Assembly (NCBI GenBank): GCA_002365175.1
Contig: DEZK01000038.1
Span: 42,403-97,076 of the forward strand
Direction of reading: 5' to 3'
Length of the DNA: 54,674 nucleotides
From: Raskinella chloraquaticus (SeqCode)
Lineage (GTDB): Bacteria > Pseudomonadota > Alphaproteobacteria > Rhizobiales > UBA4765
Shown here: piece by piece, positions 26,531 to 35,710 of the stretch
Layout of the letters: each line of letters starts with the position of its first letter
How positions within the stretch are numbered: the first letter of the stretch is position 1
Notes under the pieces: model-generated
What the model saw: only the letters and a program-made list of their open reading frames with translations
Told to the model about the DNA's origin: nothing
Database searches by the model: none
Program-made: the position numbers and the translations under genes

Positions 26531-27161
26531 CGTGCCGCGCACGCTTGGCGTCATCCTTGCCGGAGGATTGTCGCGGCGCATGGGTGGTGGCGACAAGGCG
26601 CTGAAACCCCTCGCTGGCAAGGCCCTTCTTGACCATGTCATCGCCCGCTTTCACCCGCAGGTCGATTGTCTCGTGCTCAATGCCAATGGCGATGCCGGAC
26701 GCTTTGCCGCTTTCGATCTGCCGGTCATCGCTGACGGCCTGCCGGATTATCCCGGGCCGCTCGCCGGCATTCTGGCGGCTCTTGATTTTGCCGCCGGACA
26801 TCCGGCCGGCTACCAATGGGTTGTCTCGGTCACAGCCGACGGGCCGTTTCTTCCCGTCGATCTCGTAAGCCGGCTGCATAGCACGAGGAGCGAGGCGGAC
26901 CGTCCTCTCGCCTGCGCGGCCTCCGGCGGTTATACCCATCCAACCATTGCGCTCTGGCAGGTGCGGCTCCGTGATCATTTGCGCCAGGCCATGGTCGATG
27001 AAAATTTGCGCAAGATCGATACTTGGACGGCGCGCCGTGGCTGCGTTGCCGTGCAATGGGCGAGCGACCCGGTCGACCCGTTCTTCAATGCCAATACGCC
27101 TGAGGAGCTTGCGGCAGCCGAGGCGATGCTCGCTGCTGTGCGGAGTAACGCGCGCGAGTGA
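26523..27161 (+). CDS. mobA: Molybdenum cofactor guanylyltransferase MobA
   Basis: Adds GMP to molybdopterin to make MGD. 212 residues of nucleotidyltransferase fold: LGVILAGGLSRRMGGGDKAL is the GTP-binding signature, followed by DGLPDYPGPLAGILAAL and VTADGPFLP around the metal-site aspartate. ATG 26523 overlaps the fdhD stop by 8 bases, indicating translational coupling of FdhD and MobA. It converges on the malic enzyme gene with a 9-base gap. Confidence 0.93.
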   Translation: MIDVPRTLGVILAGGLSRRMGGGDKALKPLAGKALLDHVIARFHPQVDCLVLNANGDAGRFAAFDLPVIADGLPDYPGPLAGILAALDFAAGHPAGYQWVVSVTADGPFLPVDLVSRLHSTRSEADRPLACAASGGYTHPTIALWQVRLRDHLRQAMVDENLRKIDTWTARRGCVAVQWASDPVDPFFNANTPEELAAAEAMLAAVRSNARE

Positions 27162-27170
27162 GCGAGAACC

Positions 27171-29477
27171 TCAGCCCGCTGCCTTGACGACGGGCGCGTC
27201 GCTTGCCTGCGCTTCCGCTACCGCTACCGCCGTCATGTTGACGATGCCGCGCCCGGTAACGGAGGGTGTCAGGATATGGGCCGGCTTGGCGGTGCCAACC
27301 AGAATGGGGCCGACCGGCAGAGCATCCGTCGTCACGCGGATGGCGTGGAAGGTGCTGTTGGCGGCTGACTGATTGGGCATGATGAGGACGTTGGCCGCGC
27401 CTTTCAACCGGCTGTTTGCCAGTATTCTGGCGCGCTTTTCGGGCTCGAGCGCCGAATCGACATGCATCTCGCCATCGACCGCCAGTTCAGGCGCACGCTT
27501 CCATATGAGTTCGACGGCGCGGCGCATTTTGTCAGCTTCAGCGTCGTCATGCGAGCCGAATTCAGAATGCGAGATAAGCGCGATGGCTGGTTCTAGTCCA
27601 AAGCGGCGTACATGGCCGCCTGCCAGGATCGTCATGTCGGCGATCTCCTCGGCGCTCGGATTGAGCGTCACATGGGTATCGGCCATGAACAGCGTTCCCC
27701 ATGAGGTGATGAGGAGCGACAATGCGGCAAGGCTGTCGGCGCCGGGAGCAAGCCCGACAATCTGGCGGATATGGCGCAGATGCGACACAAAACGCCCTTC
27801 GACGCCACAGATCATCGCATCGATCTCGCCGCGCCACAGCGCCAGCGCCGCGATGACGGTATTGGAGGTGCGCACGATGGTGCGTGCGGCATCCAGCGAG
27901 ATGCCCTTGCGCCCGGTGCGCTCGTGATAGGTCTTGACGTAATCGCGGTAGCGCACGTCGCTCTCCGGATTGACGATCTCGAAATCAACCCCCGGCCGCA
28001 TCGCAAGCCCGAAACGCTGGCAGCGCGCCTCGATCACCTGCGGTCGACCGATGAGGATGGGAATCGCAAGCCCGTCGTCCAGGATGACTTGGGTGGCGCG
28101 CAGCACGCGCTCATCCTCGCCCTCCGCATAGATGATGCGCTTCATCTGCCCGCGCGCTGAATCGAAGATCGGTTTCATCAGCAGGCCGGAGCGGAAGACG
28201 AAGCGGTTGAGTTCTTCGATATAGGCGGGCATGTCGACAATCGGCCGGCTCGCCACGCCGCTTGCCGCCGCCGCTTCCGCCACCGCCGGGGCAATGCGCA
28301 GGATGAGACGCGGATCAAAAGGCGAGGGGATCAGCATGTCAGCACCGAACGTGCGGCTTTCCCCGCCATAGGCGCGCGCCACCACTTCCGAGGGCGCCTC
28401 GCGGGCAAGGGCGGCGATCGCCTTGACGGCAGCCGCTTTCATCTCCTCGTTGATGGTGGTTGCCCCGCAATCAAGCGCGCCGCGGAAGATGTAGGGAAAG
28501 CACAGGACATTATTGACCTGATTGGGAAAATCAGATCGCCCCGTGCAGATCAGCGCGTCAGGGCGTGCCGCCCGCGCCTCTTCCGGCATGATTTCCGGTG
28601 TCGGATTGGCAAGCGCCATGATGAGCGGACGCTCGCCCATCGCCTTCACCATATCAGGCTTCAGAACTCCGCCTGCCGACAGGCCAAGAAAGACATCGGC
28701 ACCAGCAATGACCTCGGCGAGCATGCGCAGGTCACTCTTCTTGGCAAAGACGTCCTTGTAGCGATCCATCAGCTTGCCGCGTCCGACATAGACCAGGCCT
28801 TCGATATCCGTCACCCAGATATTCTCGGGTTTCGCCCCCAGCGCCACCAGCTGGTTGAGGCAGGCGATCGCCGCCGCGCCGGCACCCGACGTGACGATCT
28901 TGACCTTCGCCAGATCCTTGCCGGCAATTGCCAGGCCATTGACGATCGCGGCGGCGACGATGATGGCCGTTCCGTGCTGATCGTCGTGAAAGACGGGGAT
29001 CTTCATGCGCTCGCGCAGGCGCGCTTCAATCTCGAAACATTCCGGTGACTTGAAATCCTCAAGATTGATGCCGCCAAACGTCGGCTCCAGCGCCGCCACG
29101 ACATCAACTGCGCGATCAACCTCCGGCGCGTCGATTTCGATATCGAATACATCGATCCCGGCGAATTTCTTGAACAGGACCGCTTTGCCCTCCATCACCG
29201 GCTTTGAGGCAAGCGGCCCGATATTGCCAAGCCCCAGCACGGCGCTGCCATTTGACACCACCGCCACCAGATTGGCGCGCGCCGTCAGATGGGCCGCCTG
29301 GGCCGGATCGGCGGCAATCGCCTCGCAGGCCACCGCCACGCCGGGCGTGTAGGCAAGGGCAAGGTCGCGCTGGTTGCCAAGCGGCTTGGTGGCCTTGACC
29401 TCGAGCTTTCCGGGGCGGGGATAACGATGATAGTGGAGGGCGGCCTCGCGCAGTTCCTCGGTGACGTCGCGGCCCAT
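27171..29477 (-). CDS. maeB: NADP-dependent malic enzyme with phosphotransacetylase-like domain
   Basis: Oxidative decarboxylation of malate to pyruvate and CO2. 768 residues in two parts: a malic enzyme domain (1 to about 430; GVAVACEAIAADP, VVSNGSAVLGLGNIGP, FHDDQHGTAIIVAAA, VTSGAGAAAIAC) and a C-terminal phosphate acetyl/butyryl-transferase-like domain (about 430-768; IIYAEGEDERVLRA, ADTHVTLNPSAEEIADM, NVLIMPNQSAANSTFHA). The C-terminal part is usually inactive as an enzyme and acetyl-CoA-responsive. ATG 29477 follows GGAGGG. It is downstream of a kinase-Usp gene on the same strand, 60 bases away. Confidence 0.94.
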   Translation of the reverse strand: MGRDVTEELREAALHYHRYPRPGKLEVKATKPLGNQRDLALAYTPGVAVACEAIAADPAQAAHLTARANLVAVVSNGSAVLGLGNIGPLASKPVMEGKAVLFKKFAGIDVFDIEIDAPEVDRAVDVVAALEPTFGGINLEDFKSPECFEIEARLRERMKIPVFHDDQHGTAIIVAAAIVNGLAIAGKDLAKVKIVTSGAGAAAIACLNQLVALGAKPENIWVTDIEGLVYVGRGKLMDRYKDVFAKKSDLRMLAEVIAGADVFLGLSAGGVLKPDMVKAMGERPLIMALANPTPEIMPEEARAARPDALICTGRSDFPNQVNNVLCFPYIFRGALDCGATTINEEMKAAAVKAIAALAREAPSEVVARAYGGESRTFGADMLIPSPFDPRLILRIAPAVAEAAAASGVASRPIVDMPAYIEELNRFVFRSGLLMKPIFDSARGQMKRIIYAEGEDERVLRATQVILDDGLAIPILIGRPQVIEARCQRFGLAMRPGVDFEIVNPESDVRYRDYVKTYHERTGRKGISLDAARTIVRTSNTVIAALALWRGEIDAMICGVEGRFVSHLRHIRQIVGLAPGADSLAALSLLITSWGTLFMADTHVTLNPSAEEIADMTILAGGHVRRFGLEPAIALISHSEFGSHDDAEADKMRRAVELIWKRAPELAVDGEMHVDSALEPEKRARILANSRLKGAANVLIMPNQSAANSTFHAIRVTTDALPVGPILVGTAKPAHILTPSVTGRGIVNMTAVAVAEAQASDAPVVKAAG

Positions 29478-29537
29478 GATGTACCCTCCAATCCTCGTTT
29501 TCTTGACATCGACCATGGCATGGGCGCACGCGGCTAA

Positions 29538-30947
29538 TCAAGCATTGATGGATGCCTCACCCCTTGCCCGCACCACCGTCACCGTGCAGGGGGCTTCGGC
29601 AACCACGCGTGAGGAGACGCTGCCAAGAAAACGCCGGATCGCCGAGGACGAGCGTGCACCGATCACAATCTGGTCAACCGCGTTGTGGCGGGCAAAATCG
29701 ATGACGGCGGCAGCCGGATCACTGGCCTCGATGACATGAAACGTCACCTGGTCGGCGGCTTTGGCAAGATCGCCCGCCCAGTGCTTCAACTCCGCCAGAT
29801 GGTGCAGGTGAATGTTGCGACCCTCGGCATCAAGTGTCGAGTCGATACCGACCGCACGTATCTTTTGCACCGTCAGGCAGGCAAGCCGCATATGCGCCTG
29901 GCTGGCGATCAGGCGGGTGACGGTATCATGAACTGCCTGCAGCAGAGATGCTTGCGCCTTCAGATGCACGCACACAAGGATGATCGGCGCGCTGGCGGGT
30001 GTCAGCGCCTGAGTGACATCACCAGCTTCCTGTCCAATCGAGCGCAGCCAGCTTTTGAACGCCGTCATGAGATTGCCGCGCGTGAGGCGGTGGGCGCGTT
30101 CGGTCAAAACCGTCTGCTCGGGGTGTTCGAGCGCGAAGCTCAGCTGCGATGCCGAGGGGTAGCGCATGGCCGGATCAACTTCGAGGCAGCGCAGGATGAT
30201 TTCCTGTAGCCACGGCTGAATGTCGGGATTGAGGGCCCGTGGCGGGATGGGCTGACGCCATATCCGTTTGCGCAAAGCGGACAGTGATTCCGGTTTGCCG
30301 AAGGGCCGGTGGCCGGTTGCCAGCACATAGAGCATCACCCCCAGCGCGAACTGGTCGCTGCGTGGATCATTGCGCTGGCGCAGCACCTGTTCGGGTGAAA
30401 TGTAGGGCCCGGTGCCAAGCGGCAGGCGAAACTCTTCGCTCAGCAGATCTGGCAAGTGCAAATGGCGCGACAGGCCAAAATCAATGAGACAGGCCTCACC
30501 GCTGGAGCGCAGCATGACGTTGGATGGCTTGATATCAAAATGGATAACGTGCTGCAGGTGGAGCGCGTGGAGCGCGCGTGCCACTTTGGCGCCAAGTGCC
30601 GCGACCTCCTCACCACGCTGCGGGCCTTCATCCATCAGCGGGCGCAGCGACGTGCCATCGATCCGCTCCATGACAAGATAGGGTTTACCTTCTATCTCGC
30701 CACTCGCCACATAGCGCGGGACATGCGGCCCGCTGAGCCGTGGCAGGATCATCTGCTCCATCTCGAAACCGACGATGGCGGTTGGATCATCACCCTCGTG
30801 AACAAAGGGAATTTTCATGGCAAGCGGCTTGGTTTCGTTGGGAGTGTCGACGGTCCACAACTCGGCCATGCCACCGCGATGAAGAGGGGCAACCAGCGTG
30901 AAGCCGTCGATGACCATCCCTGCCGCAAGGCGCCCTGGCATCTTCAA
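29538..30947 (-). CDS. Serine/threonine protein kinase fused to a universal stress protein domain
   Basis: 469 residues. The kinase domain spans about 13-275: degenerate glycine loop LHRGGMAELW, ATP lysine in LAMKIPF, catalytic loop HVIHFDIKPSNVML (HFD instead of HRD, so a non-RD kinase), metal-binding DFG in LIDFGLS, and SPEQVLRQR. The C-terminal UspA domain (about 320-469) starts PIILVCVHLKAQASLL and ends IVIGARSSSAIRRFLGS, with the G-x2-G-x9-G-like nucleotide pattern only partly kept. Its ATG overlaps the phosphoesterase stop by 4 bases. A kinase opposed by a phosphoesterase upstream of malic enzyme suggests metabolic stress signalling; this is inference. Confidence 0.87.
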   Translation of the reverse strand: MKMPGRLAAGMVIDGFTLVAPLHRGGMAELWTVDTPNETKPLAMKIPFVHEGDDPTAIVGFEMEQMILPRLSGPHVPRYVASGEIEGKPYLVMERIDGTSLRPLMDEGPQRGEEVAALGAKVARALHALHLQHVIHFDIKPSNVMLRSSGEACLIDFGLSRHLHLPDLLSEEFRLPLGTGPYISPEQVLRQRNDPRSDQFALGVMLYVLATGHRPFGKPESLSALRKRIWRQPIPPRALNPDIQPWLQEIILRCLEVDPAMRYPSASQLSFALEHPEQTVLTERAHRLTRGNLMTAFKSWLRSIGQEAGDVTQALTPASAPIILVCVHLKAQASLLQAVHDTVTRLIASQAHMRLACLTVQKIRAVGIDSTLDAEGRNIHLHHLAELKHWAGDLAKAADQVTFHVIEASDPAAAVIDFARHNAVDQIVIGARSSSAIRRFLGSVSSRVVAEAPCTVTVVRARGEASINA

Positions 30948-31684
30948 GCTCCCCGCGCCAGCCGTGCCGCGAGGCTTTCAGGCAGGCCGGCGGCACGGAT
31001 CGCCGCTTGCGCGCCGGCGACATCGTAAGGCGCACGCAGAATGGTCAAGGTATTGGCACTCGTATCAAGAAGCGCATAGGCGGCGGCAGGTACGCCGTCG
31101 CGGGGTTGGCCGACCGAGCCAAGAACGCCGATCCACCGTCGTTGCGCGAGTAGCGGGACGGCAACACCGCTGATGGGAACGAAATGCTCCACACGGCCGC
31201 CGGAGCGGGCATGGTAGAGAGTTGGACGATGCACATGGCCACACAGCGTCACCCGCGATTTCGTCGCCGCCAGAGCCCGTTCCGCATCGCGGTTCTGGGT
31301 GATGTAGGGCCAGCTTGCAGGTGATGCTGGTGAGGCGTGAACGAATTCGAGGTCTTCGATGATCGCGCTCATCGGCAGTGTCGACAGAAATCCGGCCTGG
31401 GCTGGTGAAAGCTGTTGGCGTGTCCAGTCAAGGGCGGCGCTCGCCGCGTCATTCATCGCCGTGGAAGGTGTGGCGATGGCCGCGTCATGATTGCCTTTGA
31501 CGACGACGGCACCCTGTGCCGCAAGCCCGGCTACCCGCTCAACCGCCCAGTCGGGATCGCCGCCATAGCCGACAATATCACCGAGAATGACGATGCGGTC
31601 GGGCCGCGCCGCTGCCGCCTGGGCGAACGACGCTTCAAAGGCCTGCCGATTGGCGTGAATATCGGAAAACACGGCAATGCGCAT
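30944..31684 (-). CDS. Metallophosphoesterase family protein
   Basis: 246-residue calcineurin-like phosphoesterase with all metal motifs: FSDIHAN at the start, GDIVGYGGDP, GNHDAAIA and GHVHRPTLY near 160. The fold resembles YfcE/diadenosine-tetraphosphatase-like small phosphoesterases; the substrate could be a cyclic nucleotide, dinucleotide or phosphoprotein. It overlaps the kinase-Usp gene by 4 bases, so the two are made together. Confidence 0.87.
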   Translation of the reverse strand: MRIAVFSDIHANRQAFEASFAQAAAARPDRIVILGDIVGYGGDPDWAVERVAGLAAQGAVVVKGNHDAAIATPSTAMNDAASAALDWTRQQLSPAQAGFLSTLPMSAIIEDLEFVHASPASPASWPYITQNRDAERALAATKSRVTLCGHVHRPTLYHARSGGRVEHFVPISGVAVPLLAQRRWIGVLGSVGQPRDGVPAAAYALLDTSANTLTILRAPYDVAGAQAAIRAAGLPESLAARLARGA

Positions 31685-31725
31685 GGGTCACTGAACGGCT
31701 GTGTGAATGGTCTGGCGGATGCCTA

Positions 31726-32316
31726 TCATACTGCCCGCAGCGCCAGCAGGCCGAGGCCTGCCGCCACGGTTGCAAATCCGGCTGAACGCTGCATCACTTG
31801 GCTGCCACTGAGCGGCAGGGAGAGGAGAACGCCGGACATGTGGAGAAGAGCGGTCATCACCAGAAAGCCGGCAAAATAGCCGATCGCCGACGCATGATCG
31901 GGAAGTTCGACGCCGTGACCATAGCCATGAGCCAGCGCGAAACCGGCGATGAGCGTGCTCACCATGGCCAGCGGCAAGCGGACATTGCCGGCAAGCAGTC
32001 CGCCCAGCACGACCAGCGACAGGGCGATCAGCATCTCGTTTGCCGCTTGTGGAGCAAAAGACAGCGCCATTCCCGCCCCGACCGCCAGAAACGCCAGAAA
32101 GCACGCCGGCAGTGCCCATAGCGCCCTCCCGCCGTGAAGCCCGGCAAGCGCGCCAACGCTGACCATGGCGAGAACGTGGTCAAGACCGGTGAGCGGATGG
32201 ACAAGGCCTGATGTCAGGCCAAACACATGATCATGCCCGGTGTGGGCGAAAGCCGGCAGGACGGGGAGCGTTGTCAGAAGTGCGGCAACGATGAATCGCA
32301 GTCTCGGTGTCGACAT
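31726..32316 (-). CDS. HupE/UreJ-family membrane protein
   Basis: 196-residue inner-membrane protein with an N-terminal cleavable-type hydrophobic segment ending in AFA, then HTGHDHVFGLTSGLVHPLTGLDHVLAM, the histidine-rich metal-binding signature of HupE/UreJ nickel or cobalt permease-like proteins. Five or six further transmembrane stretches follow, including VELPDHASAIGYFAG. The start at ATG 32316 gives the typical signal sequence. No hydrogenase or urease genes are nearby, so the transported metal is uncertain. Confidence 0.85.
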   Translation of the reverse strand: MSTPRLRFIVAALLTTLPVLPAFAHTGHDHVFGLTSGLVHPLTGLDHVLAMVSVGALAGLHGGRALWALPACFLAFLAVGAGMALSFAPQAANEMLIALSLVVLGGLLAGNVRLPLAMVSTLIAGFALAHGYGHGVELPDHASAIGYFAGFLVMTALLHMSGVLLSLPLSGSQVMQRSAGFATVAAGLGLLALRAV

Positions 32317-32425
32317 GTCATTTTCCCTGATCAAGCAGTAATGGTCACGATCATAGGCGGCGCGAAATGGCACGCAAGGCACCTTCGCGCTCATTTTGTG
32401 TGTCGGCAGCGTTCATCACCGAGGC

Positions 32426-32454
32426 TTGCGCCAGGACGCAAGCTCGCTTATGTA
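32426..32454 (+). promoter_or_regulatory. Candidate promoter of the rimP-nusA-infB operon
   Basis: TTGCGC and TATGTA hexamers with a 17-base spacer, about 140 bases before rimP. The -35 lies in a small dyad (CTTGCG and CGCAAG). It is the only promoter-like element I see in the 280-base gap before this operon. Prediction only. Confidence 0.4.
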
Positions 32455-32597
32455 GACAGTCATTCAACGACATCTCATGCGGACGATGCATCGATCCGAA
32501 GTGAGGTGGGTCCCCCGGGGCCCGCCCCCGAACTCTTTGCATCAGCGCCTGCGGATGGCGGGCAACCGGACAGTTCACAGTCGAAAGCCGTCGAGGC

Positions 32598-33326
32598 ATG
32601 AGCGCAAACAGAAATCACGACCAGCCAGAACCCATACTGTCGCCGGCAGCCGAGACCGTGATGGTGCCGGCTGCGCCCGATGCCCTGCTCGCCGAACCTC
32701 GTCTTTTTGTCGAGGCGGGGGTGGCGGCGCGGGTGGCGGAAGTCTGCGGGCCGGCTCTCGGCGATATCGGTTATCGCCTGGTCCGCGTGAAGATCCTCGC
32801 GGTCAATGGCTGCACGGTTCAGATCATGGCGGAGCGCCCTGATGGTATTTTTTCCATTGATGATTGCGAGGCCGCCTCACGCGCTGTCTCGCCCGTCCTT
32901 GATGTCGCCGACCCCGTCGACAAGGCCTATTATCTGGAGATGTCCTCGCCGGGGATTGATCGCCCTCTGGTGCGGGTCTCTGATTTTGTCCGCTGGCAGG
33001 GGCATGAGGTAAAGCTCGCCCTCAACATGGCCGTCGAAGGCAGGCGGCGTTTTCGCGGGGTTCTGGGCAAGGTCGAGCGAGAGGGCGTGCTGTTGACCCC
33101 GGACGCCGGCGAGATGGGAAGCACAGCCGACATCCACATTCCCTTTGCGATCATGAGCGAGGCGCGGCTGGTTCTGACCGACGACCTCATCAGGGAAAGC
33201 CTGCGTCGCAACGGGCCGCCATCGCTTGAGGACGCCGGCAAAGATACGGATCATCAACCCGCGCCAGCGGGCAGGACATCACCAGACAAAAAGTCTGACA
33301 AGAGGAGTAAGCGCCATGGCCGTTAG
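32598..33326 (+). CDS. rimP: Ribosome maturation factor RimP
   Basis: 242-residue factor for 30S ribosome assembly. RimP core is visible between residues about 35 and 190: VCGPALGDIGYRLVRVKIL, INDCEAASRAVSPVLDVADPV-like sequence and YYLEMSSPGIDRPLVRVSDF. N- and C-terminal extensions rich in Pro, Asp and Lys are usual in alphaproteobacteria. First gene of the translation/transcription operon; its last 11 bases overlap nusA. Confidence 0.92.
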   Translation: MSANRNHDQPEPILSPAAETVMVPAAPDALLAEPRLFVEAGVAARVAEVCGPALGDIGYRLVRVKILAVNGCTVQIMAERPDGIFSIDDCEAASRAVSPVLDVADPVDKAYYLEMSSPGIDRPLVRVSDFVRWQGHEVKLALNMAVEGRRRFRGVLGKVEREGVLLTPDAGEMGSTADIHIPFAIMSEARLVLTDDLIRESLRRNGPPSLEDAGKDTDHQPAPAGRTSPDKKSDKRSKRHGR

Positions 33327-34929
33327 CGCCAATCGTTTGGAATTGCTGCAGATTGCCGACGCGGTCGCCCGCGAGAAGGCCATCGACAAGAAAATCGTTC
33401 TGACGGCGATGGAAGACGCCATCCAGAAGGCGGCCCGCTCGCGCTACGGTCTGGAGACCAATGTGCGCGCCGAGATCAATGCCAAGACGGGCGAAATTCA
33501 TCTCGCCCGCCTGCTGGAAGTCGTCGAGGCCATTGACAATGATGCAACCCAGATTGTCCTTGAAGATGCCAAGCGCCGCAATCCGGCCGCCCAGCCGGGT
33601 GATTTCATTTCCGAAACCCTGCCGCCGATGGATTTCGGCCGCATCGCTGCCCAGTCGGCAAAGCAGGTTATCGTCCAGAAGGTGCGCGAGGCCGAACGCG
33701 ACCGGCAATATGACGAGTTCAAGGACCGCATCGGCGAGATCATCAACGGCCTCGTCAAGCGCGTGGAATACGGCAATGTGATCATTGATCTGAGCCGCGC
33801 CGAAGCCATCATCCGGCGCGATGAAATGCTGCCGCGTGAGGCGTTGAAGCCGGGTGATCGCGTGCGCGCCTATGTCTACGATGTGCGCCGCGAGCAGCGC
33901 GGCCCGCAGATTTTTCTCTCGCGCACCCATCCCATGTTCATGGCCAGGCTTTTTGGCCAGGAAGTGCCGGAAATCTATGATGGCGTGATCGAGGTGAAGG
34001 CGGTGGCGCGGGACCCCGGTTCGCGGGCAAAAATTGCCGTTTATTCGCGCGATTCCTCCATCGATCCCGTCGGCGCCTGCGTCGGCATGCGCGGCAGCCG
34101 CGTCCAGGCCGTCGTTAATGAATTGCAGGGCGAGAAGATCGACATCATCCCGTGGTCGCCCGATCAGGCGACCTTCATCGTCAACGCCCTCGCGCCCGCT
34201 GAAGTGGTCAAGGTGGTGCTTGATGAGGAAGCCGAGCGCATCGAGGTGGTGGTGCCCGACGACCAGCTGTCGCTTGCCATCGGCCGGCGCGGCCAGAACG
34301 TCCGCCTGGCCTCCCAGCTCACCGGCTGGAACATCGATATCCTGACGGAGGCTCAGGAATCGGAGCGCCGCCAGAAGGAATTCGCCGAACGCACCCAGCT
34401 ATTCATGACCGCGCTTAACGTCGACGAGGTGGTGGGCCAGCTCCTGAGTTCGGAAGGCTTCGCGTCGGTCGAGGAACTGGCGTTCGTTGATCTCACCGAA
34501 CTTGCCGAGATCGAAGGATTCGATGAGGACACGGCAAAGGAAATCCAGCAGCGCGCCACGAGCTTCCTCGAGCAGCAGGATCGCGAACTTGATGATCGGC
34601 GCAAGGAGCTTGGCGTCGCCGATGAACTGCTGTCGGTGCCCGGCATGTCGAAGAAGATGATGGTGGCGCTTGGCGAAGGCGGCGTGAAGACGCTGGAAGA
34701 CTTCGCCGATTGCTCGACCGATGAACTCACCGGCTGGCAGGAGCGCAGCGAAGGCGAGACCAGGCAACATGCCGGACATTTCCAAGGGCTCGATATCACA
34801 CGCGAAGAGGCAGAAAACCTGATCCTGCAGGCTCGTGTCGCGGCCGGCTGGCTGAAACCGGAGGATATTCTCCCGCCTCAGGCGGTGGCGGAGGAAGCCA
34901 GTGACGAAGAGGCTCCAGCGTCGCTCTGA
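33316..34929 (+). CDS. nusA: Transcription termination/antitermination factor NusA
   Basis: 537-residue RNA polymerase-binding elongation factor. The N-terminal domain is SANRLELLQIADAVAREKAI; S1, KH1 and KH2 domains follow (about 135-345) with GACVGMRGSRVQAVVNEL and AIGRRGQNVRLASQL as the KH glycine loops. Two C-terminal acidic helix-hairpin repeats lie at about 370-520 (VDLTELAEIEGFDEDTA, DCSTDELTGW). Start ATG 33316 behind AGAGGAG, inside the rimP end. The order matches the canonical rimP-nusA-ylxR-infB operon. Confidence 0.97.
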   Translation: MAVSANRLELLQIADAVAREKAIDKKIVLTAMEDAIQKAARSRYGLETNVRAEINAKTGEIHLARLLEVVEAIDNDATQIVLEDAKRRNPAAQPGDFISETLPPMDFGRIAAQSAKQVIVQKVREAERDRQYDEFKDRIGEIINGLVKRVEYGNVIIDLSRAEAIIRRDEMLPREALKPGDRVRAYVYDVRREQRGPQIFLSRTHPMFMARLFGQEVPEIYDGVIEVKAVARDPGSRAKIAVYSRDSSIDPVGACVGMRGSRVQAVVNELQGEKIDIIPWSPDQATFIVNALAPAEVVKVVLDEEAERIEVVVPDDQLSLAIGRRGQNVRLASQLTGWNIDILTEAQESERRQKEFAERTQLFMTALNVDEVVGQLLSSEGFASVEELAFVDLTELAEIEGFDEDTAKEIQQRATSFLEQQDRELDDRRKELGVADELLSVPGMSKKMMVALGEGGVKTLEDFADCSTDELTGWQERSEGETRQHAGHFQGLDITREEAENLILQARVAAGWLKPEDILPPQAVAEEASDEEAPASL

Positions 34930-34958
34930 CGGCAGGGATACAACGAGGCGAAGGGGCG

Positions 34959-35624
34959 ATGGTGGCGGCAGGCAGCGATAGTGCCGGGTCTTTGGCGGAT
35001 GGCGAGCACGATGGTGGCAAACCGCGTGGGCGGCTTGAGCGTATGTGCGCCCTCACCCGCGAGCTTCGCCCCGTCGATCGGCTGATCCGCTTCGTGCTCG
35101 CCCCCGACGGCTCGCTTGCCGCTGACCTCAAGGCGGTCCTTCCCGGGCGCGGCGTGTGGATATCCGCAAACCGCCGCGCCGTTGGCGAGGCGCAGCGCAA
35201 GCGGGTTTTTGCCCGTGCCTTGAAACGGCCAGTCGCAATCATCGACACGCTGGAAGATGATGTCGAGGCATTGCTGGTCAAGCGCGCCCGCGACAGTCTG
35301 AGCCTTGCGATGAAAGCCGGGCAGGTGGTATCGGGCTTTGCGCAGGTCGAAGCAGCGTTGAAGCAGGGCGCCCTTGGCCTGCTTCATGCGCGGGACGGCG
35401 CGGAGGATGGTTGCGTCCGACTTGATCGCCTTTTTCGTGCCGTATCGGGGGATTCAGCCCCGATCTGGAAAGTTTTTGCAGGCAGCGATTTGGACTTGGC
35501 GTTAGGCCGGTCGAATGTGGTACATGCTGCGCTGTTGAATGGATCAGCCGCCCAGGCTTGCCTGGCGCGGATTGTTTTGCTTTCAGCCTATCGCAATGAT
35601 GGGATGGAGGCGGAAAATGTCTGA
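34959..35624 (+). CDS. YlxR-family RNA-binding protein (DUF448) with ribosomal L7Ae-like part
   Basis: 221 residues. The YlxR signature is ERMCALTRELRPVDRLIRFVLAPDG near residue 30, ending GRGVWISANRRAV; the C-terminal half (ALKQGALGLLHARDGAEDG) resembles the YlxQ/L7Ae fold that is a separate gene in Gram-positive bacteria. It is conserved between nusA and infB in this operon and likely binds RNA or ribosomal particles. ATG 34959 is preceded by AAGGGG. An 86-base gap leads to infB. Confidence 0.87.
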   Translation: MVAAGSDSAGSLADGEHDGGKPRGRLERMCALTRELRPVDRLIRFVLAPDGSLAADLKAVLPGRGVWISANRRAVGEAQRKRVFARALKRPVAIIDTLEDDVEALLVKRARDSLSLAMKAGQVVSGFAQVEAALKQGALGLLHARDGAEDGCVRLDRLFRAVSGDSAPIWKVFAGSDLDLALGRSNVVHAALLNGSAAQACLARIVLLSAYRNDGMEAENV

Positions 35625-35710
35625 CGGCACTCCCGACGGGGCCGGCTGACAGGCAATTTCCGAAACGTGTTGCAGTTGATACAGCGCCAGGTGGCAGAGA
35701 CGGTTTTCGA

